Of a DNA stretch of 53,638 bases, positions 44,224 to 52,120 are shown piece by piece. Positions within the stretch are counted from its first letter, which is position 1. Each line of letters starts with the position of its first letter. A model generated the notes under the pieces. It ran no database searches, was not told where the DNA came from, and saw only the letters and a program-made list of their open reading frames with translations. This DNA comes from Bacteroidia bacterium (GTDB taxonomy: Bacteria; Bacteroidota; Bacteroidia; Chitinophagales; Chitinophagaceae). The translations under genes and the position numbers were made by a program. The stretch lies in the NCBI GenBank assembly GCA_030427635.1, contig JAUIBA010000027.1:1-53638 (forward strand), written 5' to 3'.

Positions 44224-44334
44224 GGCAACGTTATTAATAACTTTTCATTAGTAATAATTTATATTATAAATGTGGCTTTTCTCATTATTTTGCAGCGCAA
44301 TTCTGAGGTTCTGCATTGGCTGGCAGGCTGGTAT

Positions 44335-46140
44335 ATGGGTAAGAGATTTCTACAGTTTTTTCGGGGTAATATATCTGCGGGGTTTGTTATAGCCATCGTA
44401 CTGGTATTGTCTTTGTATCCTATACAGGATGCCGAAGCGCAGAAGCTGTCAAAACCGGTGGCGCGGGAGCTGCTGCGGGGGGAGCTTACCCGACGAACGA
44501 ACAGTAACTGTAAGCTGATAAAGCAGGCTCTGGACTCAGGGGCCGATATCCATATGAAAGGGCCTGGAGGCTGGACGGTACTGCACTCTGCTGCAGCCTG
44601 CGGCGATGAGGCACTCATTCTGCAATGTCTGAAAAAGAAGGTGCCGGTGAATGCCTCGTGGCGTACTGGTACCATGAACACCACACCACTTTACTGGGCT
44701 ATAAAAAAAGGCTATGAAAATGCCGCGCAGATAATCATTGATGCAGGTGGCGGACTGGGTGTGCGCAATGGTGAGGGCACACAGAAGTATGATAGCGGGA
44801 ACCAATATACAGGCAATTTCCGTGCCGGTGACCGCCATGGCAAAGGCACGATGTACTATGCCGATGGGGGAAAATATACCGGGTCGTGGGCTAACGGCGA
44901 AATGAGTGGATATGGGATTTTTAACTTTCCTGACAGAAGCCGGTATGAAGGAAACTGGGCTGCCGATAAAATGTGGGGCGAGGGTACTATGTACATAGCC
45001 AATGGAGATAAATATGAAGGCGGATGGGTAAATGGAAAGATGGAAGGTCGGGGAACATTTCACTGGCGTAACGGAGCCCGTTTTGAAGGGGTATTTATAC
45101 GTGGGCTTCAGGCAGGGCAGGGGAAGTTTTTCTGGGCAAATGGCGATAGGTATGAGGGGGGCTTTGACAGTGGACATATGGCGGGCCGGGGAGTGAAATA
45201 TATGCATAATGGTGACCGCATAGAGGGTACCTGGGAGCATGATACGCTGGCCCGCAACTGTACCTGGATTACAGCCGGCGGAGACCGGATAGCCGGACAA
45301 TATACCCGTGAGGGCTTCAGCGGAGTAGGGAAGGTGCATCTGAAAGACGGGTCGGTATATGACGGGCACTGGAATGGGGGGATGAGTGGTAAAGGAGAGC
45401 TGCGCTTTAAGAATGGGGACATATATAAGGGAGCATTTGCCAATAATAAAATAGAAGGAATAGGGGACCTGCTTATGGCGACCGGAGAGCGATATGTAGG
45501 CGAGTTTCGCAATGGCCGCCGCAATGGCAGGGGTACATTGTTCTTCCCGTCCGGGGACAGATATGAAGGGATGTGGAAGGATGACAGGCAGCATGGCGAT
45601 GGGGTGTTTTACTGGGCTAATGGTGAGAGTTATGTAGGTCAGTTTGAAGATAATGAGATGAGTGGCACCGGTATATGCACTTGGAATACCGGTGAGCAAT
45701 ATCTGGGGCAGTACCGTAATAGTAACCGCAATGGTCGTGGTGTATATACATGGCCCAATGGCGATGAGTATACCGGCGACTTCCAGAACAACATGCGATG
45801 GTCAGAGCATGGCGTATATAAATGGACCAATGGCGACTGCTATGAAGGCCAGTGGATATGTGACCACCGCAGTGGGTGCGGCACCATGACATGGTTTAAT
45901 GGCAATGTGTACCGTGGTGAGTTCTGGCGTGGATTGTATCATGGTCAGGGTACTTTTAGTGTAAAGGCACCAGGCAATATACGTAACTGCCCAAATGCTG
46001 TAATGTATGTAGGCTACTGGGAGTATGGCATGAAGCACGGACATGGCAAATGTTTTGACTTCTATGGCAAGATGCTCTATGAAGGCGAATTTAAGGACGA
46101 TGTGCCGGTAGGTAAATATCCGCCTGCCCGCCCGCAATAG
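44335..46140 (+). CDS. Exported ankyrin and MORN repeat protein
   Basis: From the ATG at 44335 this 601-aa protein has a hydrophobic N-terminus (GFVIAIVLVLSLYPIQDAEA), probably a signal peptide. Ankyrin-like repeats follow (KLIKQALDSGADIHMKGPGG, then TPLYWAIKKGYENAAQIIID), then about 19 MORN repeats of 23 residues with the core YxGxWxxGxxxGxGxxxxxxG (for example YEGGWVNGKMEGRGTFHW). MORN repeats form a long beta-strip that can bind protein or lipid. A GTG upstream (44272) would give a longer protein without a clean signal peptide. The function in this organism is unknown. Confidence 0.88.
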   Translation: MGKRFLQFFRGNISAGFVIAIVLVLSLYPIQDAEAQKLSKPVARELLRGELTRRTNSNCKLIKQALDSGADIHMKGPGGWTVLHSAAACGDEALILQCLKKKVPVNASWRTGTMNTTPLYWAIKKGYENAAQIIIDAGGGLGVRNGEGTQKYDSGNQYTGNFRAGDRHGKGTMYYADGGKYTGSWANGEMSGYGIFNFPDRSRYEGNWAADKMWGEGTMYIANGDKYEGGWVNGKMEGRGTFHWRNGARFEGVFIRGLQAGQGKFFWANGDRYEGGFDSGHMAGRGVKYMHNGDRIEGTWEHDTLARNCTWITAGGDRIAGQYTREGFSGVGKVHLKDGSVYDGHWNGGMSGKGELRFKNGDIYKGAFANNKIEGIGDLLMATGERYVGEFRNGRRNGRGTLFFPSGDRYEGMWKDDRQHGDGVFYWANGESYVGQFEDNEMSGTGICTWNTGEQYLGQYRNSNRNGRGVYTWPNGDEYTGDFQNNMRWSEHGVYKWTNGDCYEGQWICDHRSGCGTMTWFNGNVYRGEFWRGLYHGQGTFSVKAPGNIRNCPNAVMYVGYWEYGMKHGHGKCFDFYGKMLYEGEFKDDVPVGKYPPARPQ

Positions 46141-46157
46141 TTTCCTTCTGTTCCGGT

Positions 46158-46165
46158 TATCTTTG
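46158..46165 (+). promoter_or_regulatory. -7 box TATCTTTG
   Basis: An exact TAnnTTTG that ends 7 bases before the ATG at 46173. A transcript starting at the usual distance would have essentially no leader. Confidence 0.55.
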
Positions 46166-46172
46166 TTACATA

Positions 46173-46691
46173 ATGCGGGGCCGGGTAATATCAATCATCT
46201 TTATACTTATGTGGGCAGGTGGGCTGGCCGCACAACCTGCTGGCATATTACCGCTACGCAGTCTTTACCACAGGTCTTACGGCAATAAGAAAGCAGCTCA
46301 ACAGTTGTATGACGCTACCCGTTCCGTAACAACAACTCCCCTGCATAGTGGCTACCGCGCCATAGCTGCCATTATGATGTGTAATCATGTATTTAACCCA
46401 TATACAAAGCTGAAGTACTTTAATTCCGGCCGCCGTGAGCTGGATGCCGCTATTGTGGCTGCACCATCAGTGCCAGAGCTGCGCTATCTGCGTTTTGCGG
46501 TGCAGTGCAATGCACCTGCTCTGCTGGGCTATAACGATGCTATGGAAGAAGACCGTACTCTTATCATTAACTGGCTGACTACAAAGCCTGTTGCTGATAC
46601 TAACCTACACCGGCTTGTGTATGATTATATGAGTACCTGCCCCAGTGTGCCTGATACTGATAAACAGCGACTGCGGGCATTGTACCGGTAA
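46173..46691 (+). CDS. Exported hypothetical protein, 172 aa
   Basis: A signal peptide (MRGRVISIIFILMWAGGLAA) is followed by a helical mature protein with GNKKAAQQLYDATRS, KLKYFNSGRRELDAAIVAAP, ELRYLRFAVQCNAPALLGY and a C-terminal MSTCPSVPDTDKQRLRALYR. The segment RYLRFxxQxxxPxxLGY is a pattern I associate with conserved Bacteroidota exported proteins, but no function is known. It follows the MORN gene by 32 bases with its own promoter box. Confidence 0.75.
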   Translation: MRGRVISIIFILMWAGGLAAQPAGILPLRSLYHRSYGNKKAAQQLYDATRSVTTTPLHSGYRAIAAIMMCNHVFNPYTKLKYFNSGRRELDAAIVAAPSVPELRYLRFAVQCNAPALLGYNDAMEEDRTLIINWLTTKPVADTNLHRLVYDYMSTCPSVPDTDKQRLRALYR

Positions 46692-46709
46692 GTGCCTGTG
46701 TGGTATTTG

Positions 46710-47375
46710 TTACTCCTGAACCAACAGATTTTCTGCAAATACTTTTGATACCGTCATCTGCTGCCTGCTGCTGCCTGCAGTGATGATGATGGAGCCATCA
46801 AATGGTATCTTTTCTACCAGCGCAATACGGGTACCAATACCTATGTCCAGCTTTTTCAGGTATTGCAGGAAAGGGGTACTTGTGTCTTTTACTGCTACTA
46901 CCTTACAGGTTTTTCCTTCCGGTATCTCTGCCAGCAGTGTTTTATAGGAGCGGGCACTATCACCGTTGGCTTTGGGTATGGGGTCGCCATGGGGGTCGTA
47001 CTGGGGGAATCCGAGGAATTTGTCCAACCTATCGGCAAGATCGGGGTGGTGAACATGCTCCATCTGCTCTGCAATGTCGTGTACCTCATCCCAGCCGTAG
47101 CCCAGCTTCTCTACCAGAAATGCCTCCCATAGCCTATGCTTGCGCACAACGGATATTGCTACATTCATGCCCTCCTGGGTGAGCTTTACTCCCTTACTTT
47201 TTTCATACTCTACCAGCTGTTTTTCCACCAGCTTTTTAATCATATCCACTACCGATGCGGGGTTGTTGCTAAGCGATTCCGCGATGGCAGTAGGTGTGAT
47301 TTTTTTAAGTCCCTGTTTGTAAAGGTTGTAAACCGTTTTCAGATAATTTTCCTCTGAGAAAGTATGCATATTCAT
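46710..47375 (-). CDS. DtxR/MntR family metal-dependent regulator
   Basis: This 221-aa protein has an N-terminal winged helix (TPTAIAESLSNNPASVVDMI, KGVKLTQEGMNVAI), a dimerisation/metal-binding domain with HRLWEAFLVEKLGYGWDEVH, EQMEHVHHPDLADRLD and YDPHGDPIP (Glu, His and Cys-equivalent ligands), and a C-terminal SH3-like FeoA-type domain (GIGTRIALVEKIPFDGSIII). It represses metal-uptake genes when Mn or Fe is bound. A possible target is the TonB receptor operon 5 kb away, but no operator was identified. A start two codons later is equally possible. Confidence 0.93.
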   Translation of the reverse strand: MNMHTFSEENYLKTVYNLYKQGLKKITPTAIAESLSNNPASVVDMIKKLVEKQLVEYEKSKGVKLTQEGMNVAISVVRKHRLWEAFLVEKLGYGWDEVHDIAEQMEHVHHPDLADRLDKFLGFPQYDPHGDPIPKANGDSARSYKTLLAEIPEGKTCKVVAVKDTSTPFLQYLKKLDIGIGTRIALVEKIPFDGSIIITAGSSRQQMTVSKVFAENLLVQE

Positions 47376-47417
47376 GCCTGCAAAAAATAAAGACGGGGCG
47401 GTGTATACCCTGCCTTA

Positions 47418-47425
47418 CAAATATA
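47418..47425 (-). promoter_or_regulatory. -7 box TATATTTG of the DtxR-type gene
   Basis: An exact TAnnTTTG on the minus strand, 42 bases before the first ATG. Confidence 0.5.
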
Positions 47426-47678
47426 CTCTTTTTGCCGGAGGCTATTTATGGGAGTCGTCATGCAGGGGTAAAATGGGTTAGTGAGGTGGTGAATGTTTTC
47501 ATAGGTAAAAGGATGAAACATTATCGCGTCAATATAGATATTGACATGTGCCTTTAGGGAGGAGCCAGTGGTAGCGGTGATGAAAATTGCTCATTTTCGG
47601 TATAAATTTTTTATGTTACTCACTTATTGTTTAATGTATTGATTATCAGTTTGTTTTGTGGTGTCTGTTGTGCCGGAA

Positions 47679-47709
47679 GTGCACAAAAAGGTTACAAAAA
47701 TTACTCGCG
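47679..47709 (+). repeat. 31-bp direct repeat, copy 1
   Basis: Matches 47881-47911 at 28 of 31 positions. The shared core AGGTTACAAAAATT is followed by a base and CTCGCG. It may be a regulator binding site upstream of hsp20 or a duplicated promoter fragment. Confidence 0.6.
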
Positions 47710-47880
47710 GAAAATATTATATGTGAAGTGCGGTTTTCTGCAGTGTTATTGTGTGCGATAGTGTGATATATAGTAACGGAATGTAAAACTGCGCATTTGC
47801 TCAATAATTTCCATGTGGCAGATATATTTTCTTTAGTCTGTTGATAACCAATGGTTAAGGCTGCTGCAAAGCGGTGAAAA

Positions 47881-47911
47881 GTGCCCAGAAAGGTTACAAA
47901 AATTGCTCGCG
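47881..47911 (+). repeat. 31-bp direct repeat, copy 2
   Basis: Same orientation as 47679-47709, with three substitutions. It lies about 305 bases before the sigma-54 element of hsp20. Confidence 0.6.
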
Positions 47912-48216
47912 TAATTTTATTTATATGATGGATGGGTATTGTATGTAGGTAGCACTAATGATAGCGAAATAAAAGCAGCGGGATAGTGTAGTGTCATGTT
48001 ATAGAGGGTAGGGTTTGGTAACGGACACAAAGGTACGAAAAAGGAGGGGATGCCGTATAGTATATGGTGATAATTACAGCTGGAATAAATCTGCATAATT
48101 TTTCATAGAGAGTTGTTTATAGTTTAAAATATTGTTAAGTGACATACTGTGTGAAAAAATGATAGTCTGAAACTGAAAAAAATCAAAGATTCTGCCATGA
48201 TTTCACATTTACCCGG

Positions 48217-48234
48217 CTGGCACAGGGTTTGCAT
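48217..48234 (+). promoter_or_regulatory. Sigma-54 (RpoN) -24/-12 promoter of hsp20
   Basis: CTGGCACAGGGTTTGCAT matches the consensus TGGCAC-N5-TTGCA exactly, with GG and GC at the required spacing. Transcription would begin near 48243, giving an 18-base leader that contains the Shine-Dalgarno sequence. Confidence 0.8.
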
Positions 48235-48248
48235 TTTATTCTGTAAAA

Positions 48249-48255
48249 AAGGAGG
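48249..48255 (+). promoter_or_regulatory. Canonical Shine-Dalgarno AAGGAGG of hsp20
   Basis: AAGGAGG ends 5 bases before the ATG. Almost no other gene in the window has one, so this decides the start and marks hsp20 as strongly translated. Confidence 0.8.
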
Positions 48256-48260
48256 AAAAT

Positions 48261-48731
48261 ATGAACACTCTAATGAAAAGAACAAACGGCAACATGCCTG
48301 CTACGACTTTCAGCGGTTTGGTGGACAGGCTTTTCCAGAACAATGTAAACCGCTTTTTTGATGACAACTTCTGGGGATTCAGTGGTGTGTCGCAGCAGGT
48401 ACAGGTACCTGTAAATGTGCGGGAAACTGAGGCGGGGTATGAGCTGCAACTGGTAGCGCCCGGACTGAAGAAAGAAGACTTTAAGGTGCATGTAAGCGGC
48501 GATATGCTCACCGTAAGTTTTGAGCAGCATGAAGAACAAAACAAAGAAAACAAGGAAGAAGGCTGGCTGCGTAAAGAGTATCACAGGCGCTCATTCAGCC
48601 GCAGCTTTAATCTTGATGAAGCAATTGATGTAAGCAGGATTGATGCACGGTATGCCGATGGTATATTGCATCTTGCTATGCCCAGAAAAGATGGTGCACC
48701 TGCTATGTCCCGTACAATAGAGATAAAGTAG
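48261..48731 (+). CDS. Small heat shock protein, Hsp20/alpha-crystallin family
   Basis: This 156-aa ATP-independent holdase chaperone is expected to form oligomers and bind unfolding proteins for DnaK to refold. The N-terminal arm (FSGLVDRLFQNNVNRFFDDN) is followed by the alpha-crystallin domain (VPVNVRETEAGYELQLVAPG to the signature ADGILHLAMPRK) and a short tail with a C-terminal IEIK. Its promoter is of sigma-54 type and its ribosome site is canonical, both unlike the neighbours. It is closed by a hairpin at 48751-48784. Confidence 0.96.
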   Translation: MNTLMKRTNGNMPATTFSGLVDRLFQNNVNRFFDDNFWGFSGVSQQVQVPVNVRETEAGYELQLVAPGLKKEDFKVHVSGDMLTVSFEQHEEQNKENKEEGWLRKEYHRRSFSRSFNLDEAIDVSRIDARYADGILHLAMPRKDGAPAMSRTIEIK

Positions 48732-48750
48732 CACAGACCAGTATAGGGTG

Positions 48751-48784
48751 ACGAAGCAGGTGGTGTAATGGCTACCTGCTTCGT
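48751..48784 (+). terminator. Hairpin after hsp20
   Basis: ACGAAGCAGGT/ACCTGCTTCGT arms with a 12-base loop. No T run follows, so termination is likely but not certain. Confidence 0.6.
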
Positions 48785-48843
48785 ATAACTGTGTGATGAG
48801 ATAATGATGTACACAGGATTGTTAACGGCTAAATTTTATTGTT

Positions 48844-49032
48844 ATGAGAAATTATTTCAGTAAAACGCTGCTGGCATTTGTAATGGCATTATTGGTTTAC
48901 TTCTCGATTAATTCAGCAGCATTTATCAAAGACAGGGAGGCGTATACCGCATTGGCTACTTTCATTGCCATTTTCTGTACGATACTTTACTCCTATTACA
49001 GTTCCAACATCAATCAGCTGGGAAATGAATAG
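48844..49032 (+). CDS. Small membrane protein, 62 aa
   Basis: Two membrane segments (KTLLAFVMALLVYFSINSAA and TALATFIAIFCTILYSYYSS) are separated by a short charged loop KDREAY. An AT-rich TAAATTTTA upstream resembles a weak -7 box. It may be stress-related given its place behind hsp20, but there is no direct evidence. Confidence 0.6.
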   Translation: MRNYFSKTLLAFVMALLVYFSINSAAFIKDREAYTALATFIAIFCTILYSYYSSNINQLGNE

Positions 49033-49172
49033 GGTGTATTTCATTATGCCTCATCCCAGTCCCCTCCCGGTGGAGAGGGAGAAGTAATGTCCGCGCATTC
49101 GCGCGGGAGACTGAAACAGATTATATGCGAAGAACAACAATCACCCAACGAATAGTGCAACTATAAAATGTG
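49033..49172. repeat. GC-rich palindromic intergenic sequence
   Basis: CCCTCC/GGAGAGGG around 49057-49078 and CGCGC-ATTC-GCGCG around 49092-49106 form short hairpins. The sequence style resembles interspersed intergenic repeats, but only one copy is visible in this window. Confidence 0.4.
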
Positions 49173-49663
49173 ATGGTCATGAGAATGATATTGTTTCCGG
49201 TATTACTGCTGGTATTTACGACTGGCTGTAATGCACAGAGTAATAGCAAAACAGACAATAACGATACGGCAGGGTGGCAGAAAGCAAGCCTGGCGTAAGC
49301 TGGAAGGTGAACAGGCAATATGATGACAAGGGCAACCTCATTGGCTATGATTCTACTGCTGTATGGTCGTACTCAGGTGGGCAACAGGCCCGGGAGATAG
49401 CTGTGGATAGTGTAATGATGGCATTCAGGAAGCAGTTTGACAAGGGTTTTTCATCAATCTTCCATGAGCGCTTCGGAGAGCCGATGTGGCACGACAGCCT
49501 TTTTTACCGGGATTTTATAACGCCGGATTATTTCATGCAGCGATGGGAGCATGACTATTTTGATGTAGGCCGAATGATGATGCAAATGGATTCCTTAAGA
49601 AATTCATTTCTACAGCAAAACTATCCGGGGCTTTCAGTACCCGGCAGTATCAATTCTTTGTGA
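49173..49663 (+). pseudogene. Lipoprotein gene with a frameshift near 49274-49296
   Basis: ATG 49173 (or 49179) opens a lipoprotein signal (MRMILFPVLLLVFTTGC with lipobox TTGC, then NAQSNSKTDNND) that stops at TAA 49296-49298. A second frame, open from 49274, continues with MAESKPGVSWKVNRQYDDKG and runs to 49663. It has a coherent protein pattern (DSVMMAFRKQFDKGFSSIFH, RMMMQMDSLRNSFLQQ) but no export signal of its own. A single-base change between 49255 and 49296 would join them into one exported lipoprotein of about 163 aa. It may be a sequencing error or a recent inactivation. Confidence 0.6.
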
Positions 49664-49700
49664 CGATAGCGCATGTATGACGTGAAACAGGCGCTGCCGT

Positions 49701-49734
49701 ATGCCGGGCGGGGGTATTACATCTGGCCCGGCAT
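49701..49734. terminator. Bidirectional hairpin between convergent genes
   Basis: ATGCCGGG/CCCGGCAT arms lie between the frameshifted lipoprotein and the DUF4287 gene, with ATTATTAT on the right side. Confidence 0.65.
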
Positions 49735-49742
49735 TATTATGC

Positions 49743-49961
49743 TTAGCTTGTTTTTCCTTTGAATGTGGCATATATGGCCATGGCATGGCCGTGGCCTAAT
49801 TCAAATTCTTCTTTGAGCCAGTTGGTGATTTCGGTAGCTTTTACGGTTTTTACCAGTGCGCCGTCTTTCATGAAGCCTTTTTTCTCTGCCAGTAGCTTAA
49901 AGTCTTCGGGGCTTTTGCCGGTTTTAGCTTTAATGTTGTCTATATATGCCTGAAATGACAT
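49743..49961 (-). CDS. DUF4287 domain protein, 72 aa
   Basis: This small cytosolic helical protein shows the family pattern: MSFQAYIDNIKAKTGKSPED, FMKDGALVKTVKATEITNWL and LGHGHAMAIYATFKG at the C-terminus. DUF4287 proteins are widespread and of unknown function, sometimes fused to DUF5655. It is complete and stands alone. Confidence 0.9.
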   Translation of the reverse strand: MSFQAYIDNIKAKTGKSPEDFKLLAEKKGFMKDGALVKTVKATEITNWLKEEFELGHGHAMAIYATFKGKTS

Positions 49962-50385
49962 GTGCAGTTATTTAGAATGGAAGTGATAAATTTATGGGGG
50001 TGAAGTTAGTAAATGATTGGTGAGCAGGGGTATATGCCTGACAGGGCGCTGAAAACTGACCATACTGAATGGGAATCAATGATTATGCCCGCAGGTGAAA
50101 TACTCTGCACATGGTGTAACGGTGCCGGGGGGGATGAGGGCAGCGCAACTTATAGGATTATGTAATTATTTTTAGTTGGCTGTGTTTTATATGTTTGTAT
50201 TGTTCAGACGCTACATGCATTTCTTATGATAAATATGCCAGGAAACAGTACCCGTACCATCTTGTTTTTGCTGCGCTCATGCATAACTGAGCGTAAGTGT
50301 AAACCGGTAAGATGTATGCCTGTATACCTGTATATGCCTGCCGGTTGCTTGTGTCATTCAAATCGGGTTACAGGGGGTAGGTGTT
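49962..50385. other. Intergenic stretch without recognised gene
   Basis: About 420 bases precede the second SGNH gene. They contain recurring GTATA/TGCCTG words (50311-50345) but no ORF, tRNA or clear promoter box. Confidence 0.5.
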
Positions 50386-51291
50386 ATGAGTAAGTTGCTA
50401 TCACGGCTATTCATCTTCCTGATACCTGTAGTATTGTTACATGTATTGTCGCTGCGTTTTATAGCGTATGTGTATAACAGAGACGATATATACAAGCTGG
50501 ATAGCGCTAAAAATATATTGCTTATCGGGGATTCGCATGTGGAAATGGCCATAAATGATTCCAGTCTGAAGCATGTTCTTAATCTGTCTCAGGCAGGCGA
50601 GATATATGTATACAACTACAGCAAGTTAAGTAAACTACTATCTGTAAATGGGCATGTGCGTACTGTCATTGTAGGCTGTGGGGCACACAGTTTTCAGAAG
50701 TATATGTCAAACGTTTTTTTGAAAAAAACTAACCAGACAGTAGCAAAGATGTTTAGTTATTATCATGTACTTACAGTAAGTGATATTATAGACATAGTGG
50801 AGAGGAGTCCGTATCATGCGGTGTGCGGATTGCTTCTGTTACCTCACGAAAAGTCGGGCAGGGCAATGAATGCATTTTTAAATCAAAGAGCGCTTACGCT
50901 TAAGGATATGAACTGGGGCTGCTTTGTACGGTACTATGGGAAGCTGGATAAGAGAAAGAATGAAATGGGGGTGGCAACATTAAAAGCAAGGAATGAGGAT
51001 CTGGCATCATTGTGGGATTGGCAGATATATAATCTGCATCGCATAGCAGACCTGTGCAGGAGTAAGGGGGTGAAAGTTATTTTTGTACGGATGCCCGAGC
51101 ACAGAGACTATGACCGGGCTATAGAGCCTGCTTTTCAGCAGGTATTGAAGCAGCAGTTTAGCGATGTACCGTTTATTGATTACCGGGGGATGGAGTTGCC
51201 GGATACCTGCTATTACAATTACGATCATCTGAACTGCTATGGTGCCATACCGATGACCGATACGTTCAGGTATCTTGTGGATACTTTGTAA
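50386..51291 (+). CDS. SGNH-hydrolase-like membrane-anchored protein, copy 2
   Basis: A 301-aa paralogue of the protein at 21366-22271, of equal length and alignable end to end without gaps by eye: LLIGDSHVEMAINDSSLKHV, VIVGCGAHSFQKYMSNVFLK, DMNWGCFVRYYGKLDK, VIFVRMPEHRDY, DVPFIDYRGMELPDTCYY and YDHLNCYG. The nucleophile Ser in GDSH and the Asp/His pair in DHLN are kept in both. One N-terminal membrane segment anchors it. The stop TAA overlaps the next ATG (TAATG), so the downstream gene is translationally coupled. Confidence 0.72.
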   Translation: MSKLLSRLFIFLIPVVLLHVLSLRFIAYVYNRDDIYKLDSAKNILLIGDSHVEMAINDSSLKHVLNLSQAGEIYVYNYSKLSKLLSVNGHVRTVIVGCGAHSFQKYMSNVFLKKTNQTVAKMFSYYHVLTVSDIIDIVERSPYHAVCGLLLLPHEKSGRAMNAFLNQRALTLKDMNWGCFVRYYGKLDKRKNEMGVATLKARNEDLASLWDWQIYNLHRIADLCRSKGVKVIFVRMPEHRDYDRAIEPAFQQVLKQQFSDVPFIDYRGMELPDTCYYNYDHLNCYGAIPMTDTFRYLVDTL

Positions 51292-51803
51292 TGATACTTT
51301 CAGCGGACTCAGTGCCTGGTTTTGTAAACTATGACAGTATGGAGAAAAATATTTGGATAGAGGAAGGCAAAGTTTTCGATGTAGTGTCAACGGAGAAATG
51401 GGAGGGAGGGTATATTCACCTCAGCAACTGTGTGGTAGGCAGTTTAATACTGATGGGGGGCTACTCCGAGCATTTGGTTATTGAAAACTGCATTGTAAAG
51501 ATTTACGATTCGGTAGGGGTGCATTTTAATGGTAAAGTAATAATCCGCAACTCGATATTTTTAGAAAAGTTCCATTTTACAGACGGAGGGCACAATAAGG
51601 AAGAAGTAATTATCGAGAACAATGTGTTCAACTGTTTTGCCGACTTTTTTGATGAGTACTTTATTGCGAAGTTTATCATGAAAAACAATGTATTCAATGA
51701 TGGAACAAATTTATTGGCATATAAGGGGGCATCATACGAAGTGATGTTTAAGGAAGGGTGTGAAATAGAGAATAATATTGGGCGGCTTGATGATGAGGGG
51801 TAG
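51291..51803 (+). CDS. Predicted beta-helix protein coupled to SGNH copy 2
   Basis: This 170-aa protein without signal peptide has short repeated strands with hydrophobic/Asn patterns (LVIENCIVKIYDSVGV, KVIIRNSIFLEKF, EVIIENNVFNCFADF, KFIMKNNVFNDG). These are typical of right-handed beta-helices. Its ATG overlaps the SGNH stop by one base. It may be an immunity or binding protein; the rest of this segment is an immunity-gene area. No named family assigned. Confidence 0.6.
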   Translation: MILSADSVPGFVNYDSMEKNIWIEEGKVFDVVSTEKWEGGYIHLSNCVVGSLILMGGYSEHLVIENCIVKIYDSVGVHFNGKVIIRNSIFLEKFHFTDGGHNKEEVIIENNVFNCFADFFDEYFIAKFIMKNNVFNDGTNLLAYKGASYEVMFKEGCEIENNIGRLDDEG

Positions 51804-51854
51804 CTATCAAGTCATGTGTCAGGGGCGTTGCTAATGCCGGGCTGTGGAGGACCC

Positions 51855-51919
51855 GTTGCAAACGAGGACGAGTGGGAAACTACGGCCAATGCGGGTGTTG
51901 CAAACTAGGACGAGTGGGG
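51855..51919 (+). repeat. GTTGCAAAC..GACGAGTG repeat, copies A and B
   Basis: GTTGCAAACGAGGACGAGTG (51855) and GTTGCAAACTAGGACGAGTG (51897) are 42 bases apart and differ at one base. Further, shorter forms lie at 52087-52106 (three bases deleted) and split at 52816-52825 plus 52854-52870. Confidence 0.75.
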
Positions 51920-51988
51920 CCTCTTAGGCTGCCATATTGAAAAGGCTACATAAAAGGCAATTGAAGCCCGTGCCAGTGGGACAGCTCA

Positions 51989-52010
51989 AATACGTAAATC
52001 AGGAGGTTTG
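51989..52010 (+). repeat. AATACGyAAATCAGGAG repeat, copy 1
   Basis: A 22-base sequence recurring at 53496-53517 with two substitutions. Both copies are preceded by CCCGTG and a GTGGGA or GGGGGA-like stretch. Confidence 0.65.
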
Positions 52011-52086
52011 CTACCACCAGGAAGTCGGAGACGTACGCCGAGCTTATGGAATAGGCTGTTATGGTTAGACACGTGTACCAATAGTG

Positions 52087-52106
52087 GTTGCAAACGGACG
52101 AGTGAG
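52087..52106 (+). repeat. GTTGCAAAC..GACGAGTG repeat, copy C
   Basis: GTTGCAAACGGACGAGTGAG stands 14 bases before the start codon of the SUKH gene. Confidence 0.65.
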
Positions 52107-52120
52107 TAAAGAGGTGAGTA

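Larger units (their letters stand above)
47376..48216. other. Long intergenic region with a 31-bp direct repeat
   Basis: About 840 bases lack a supported gene. They hold the DtxR promoter, two copies of a 31-base sequence about 200 bases apart, and the upstream region of hsp20. Several runs of A/T and GTG-rich DNA give a regulatory rather than coding impression. Confidence 0.55.
51804..52120. other. Non-coding spacer with recurring immunity-locus repeats
   Basis: About 317 bases hold three copies of the GTTGCAAAC..GACGAGTG repeat and one copy each of two other repeats found again after 53456. No gene is supported. Confidence 0.55.

Noticed and set aside
51855-52106. CRISPR-like or integron attC-like repeats
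   Set aside because: There are too few copies, with irregular spacing and one deleted form. The GTTGCAA word does not fit GTTRRRY, and no cas or integron integrase gene is present.
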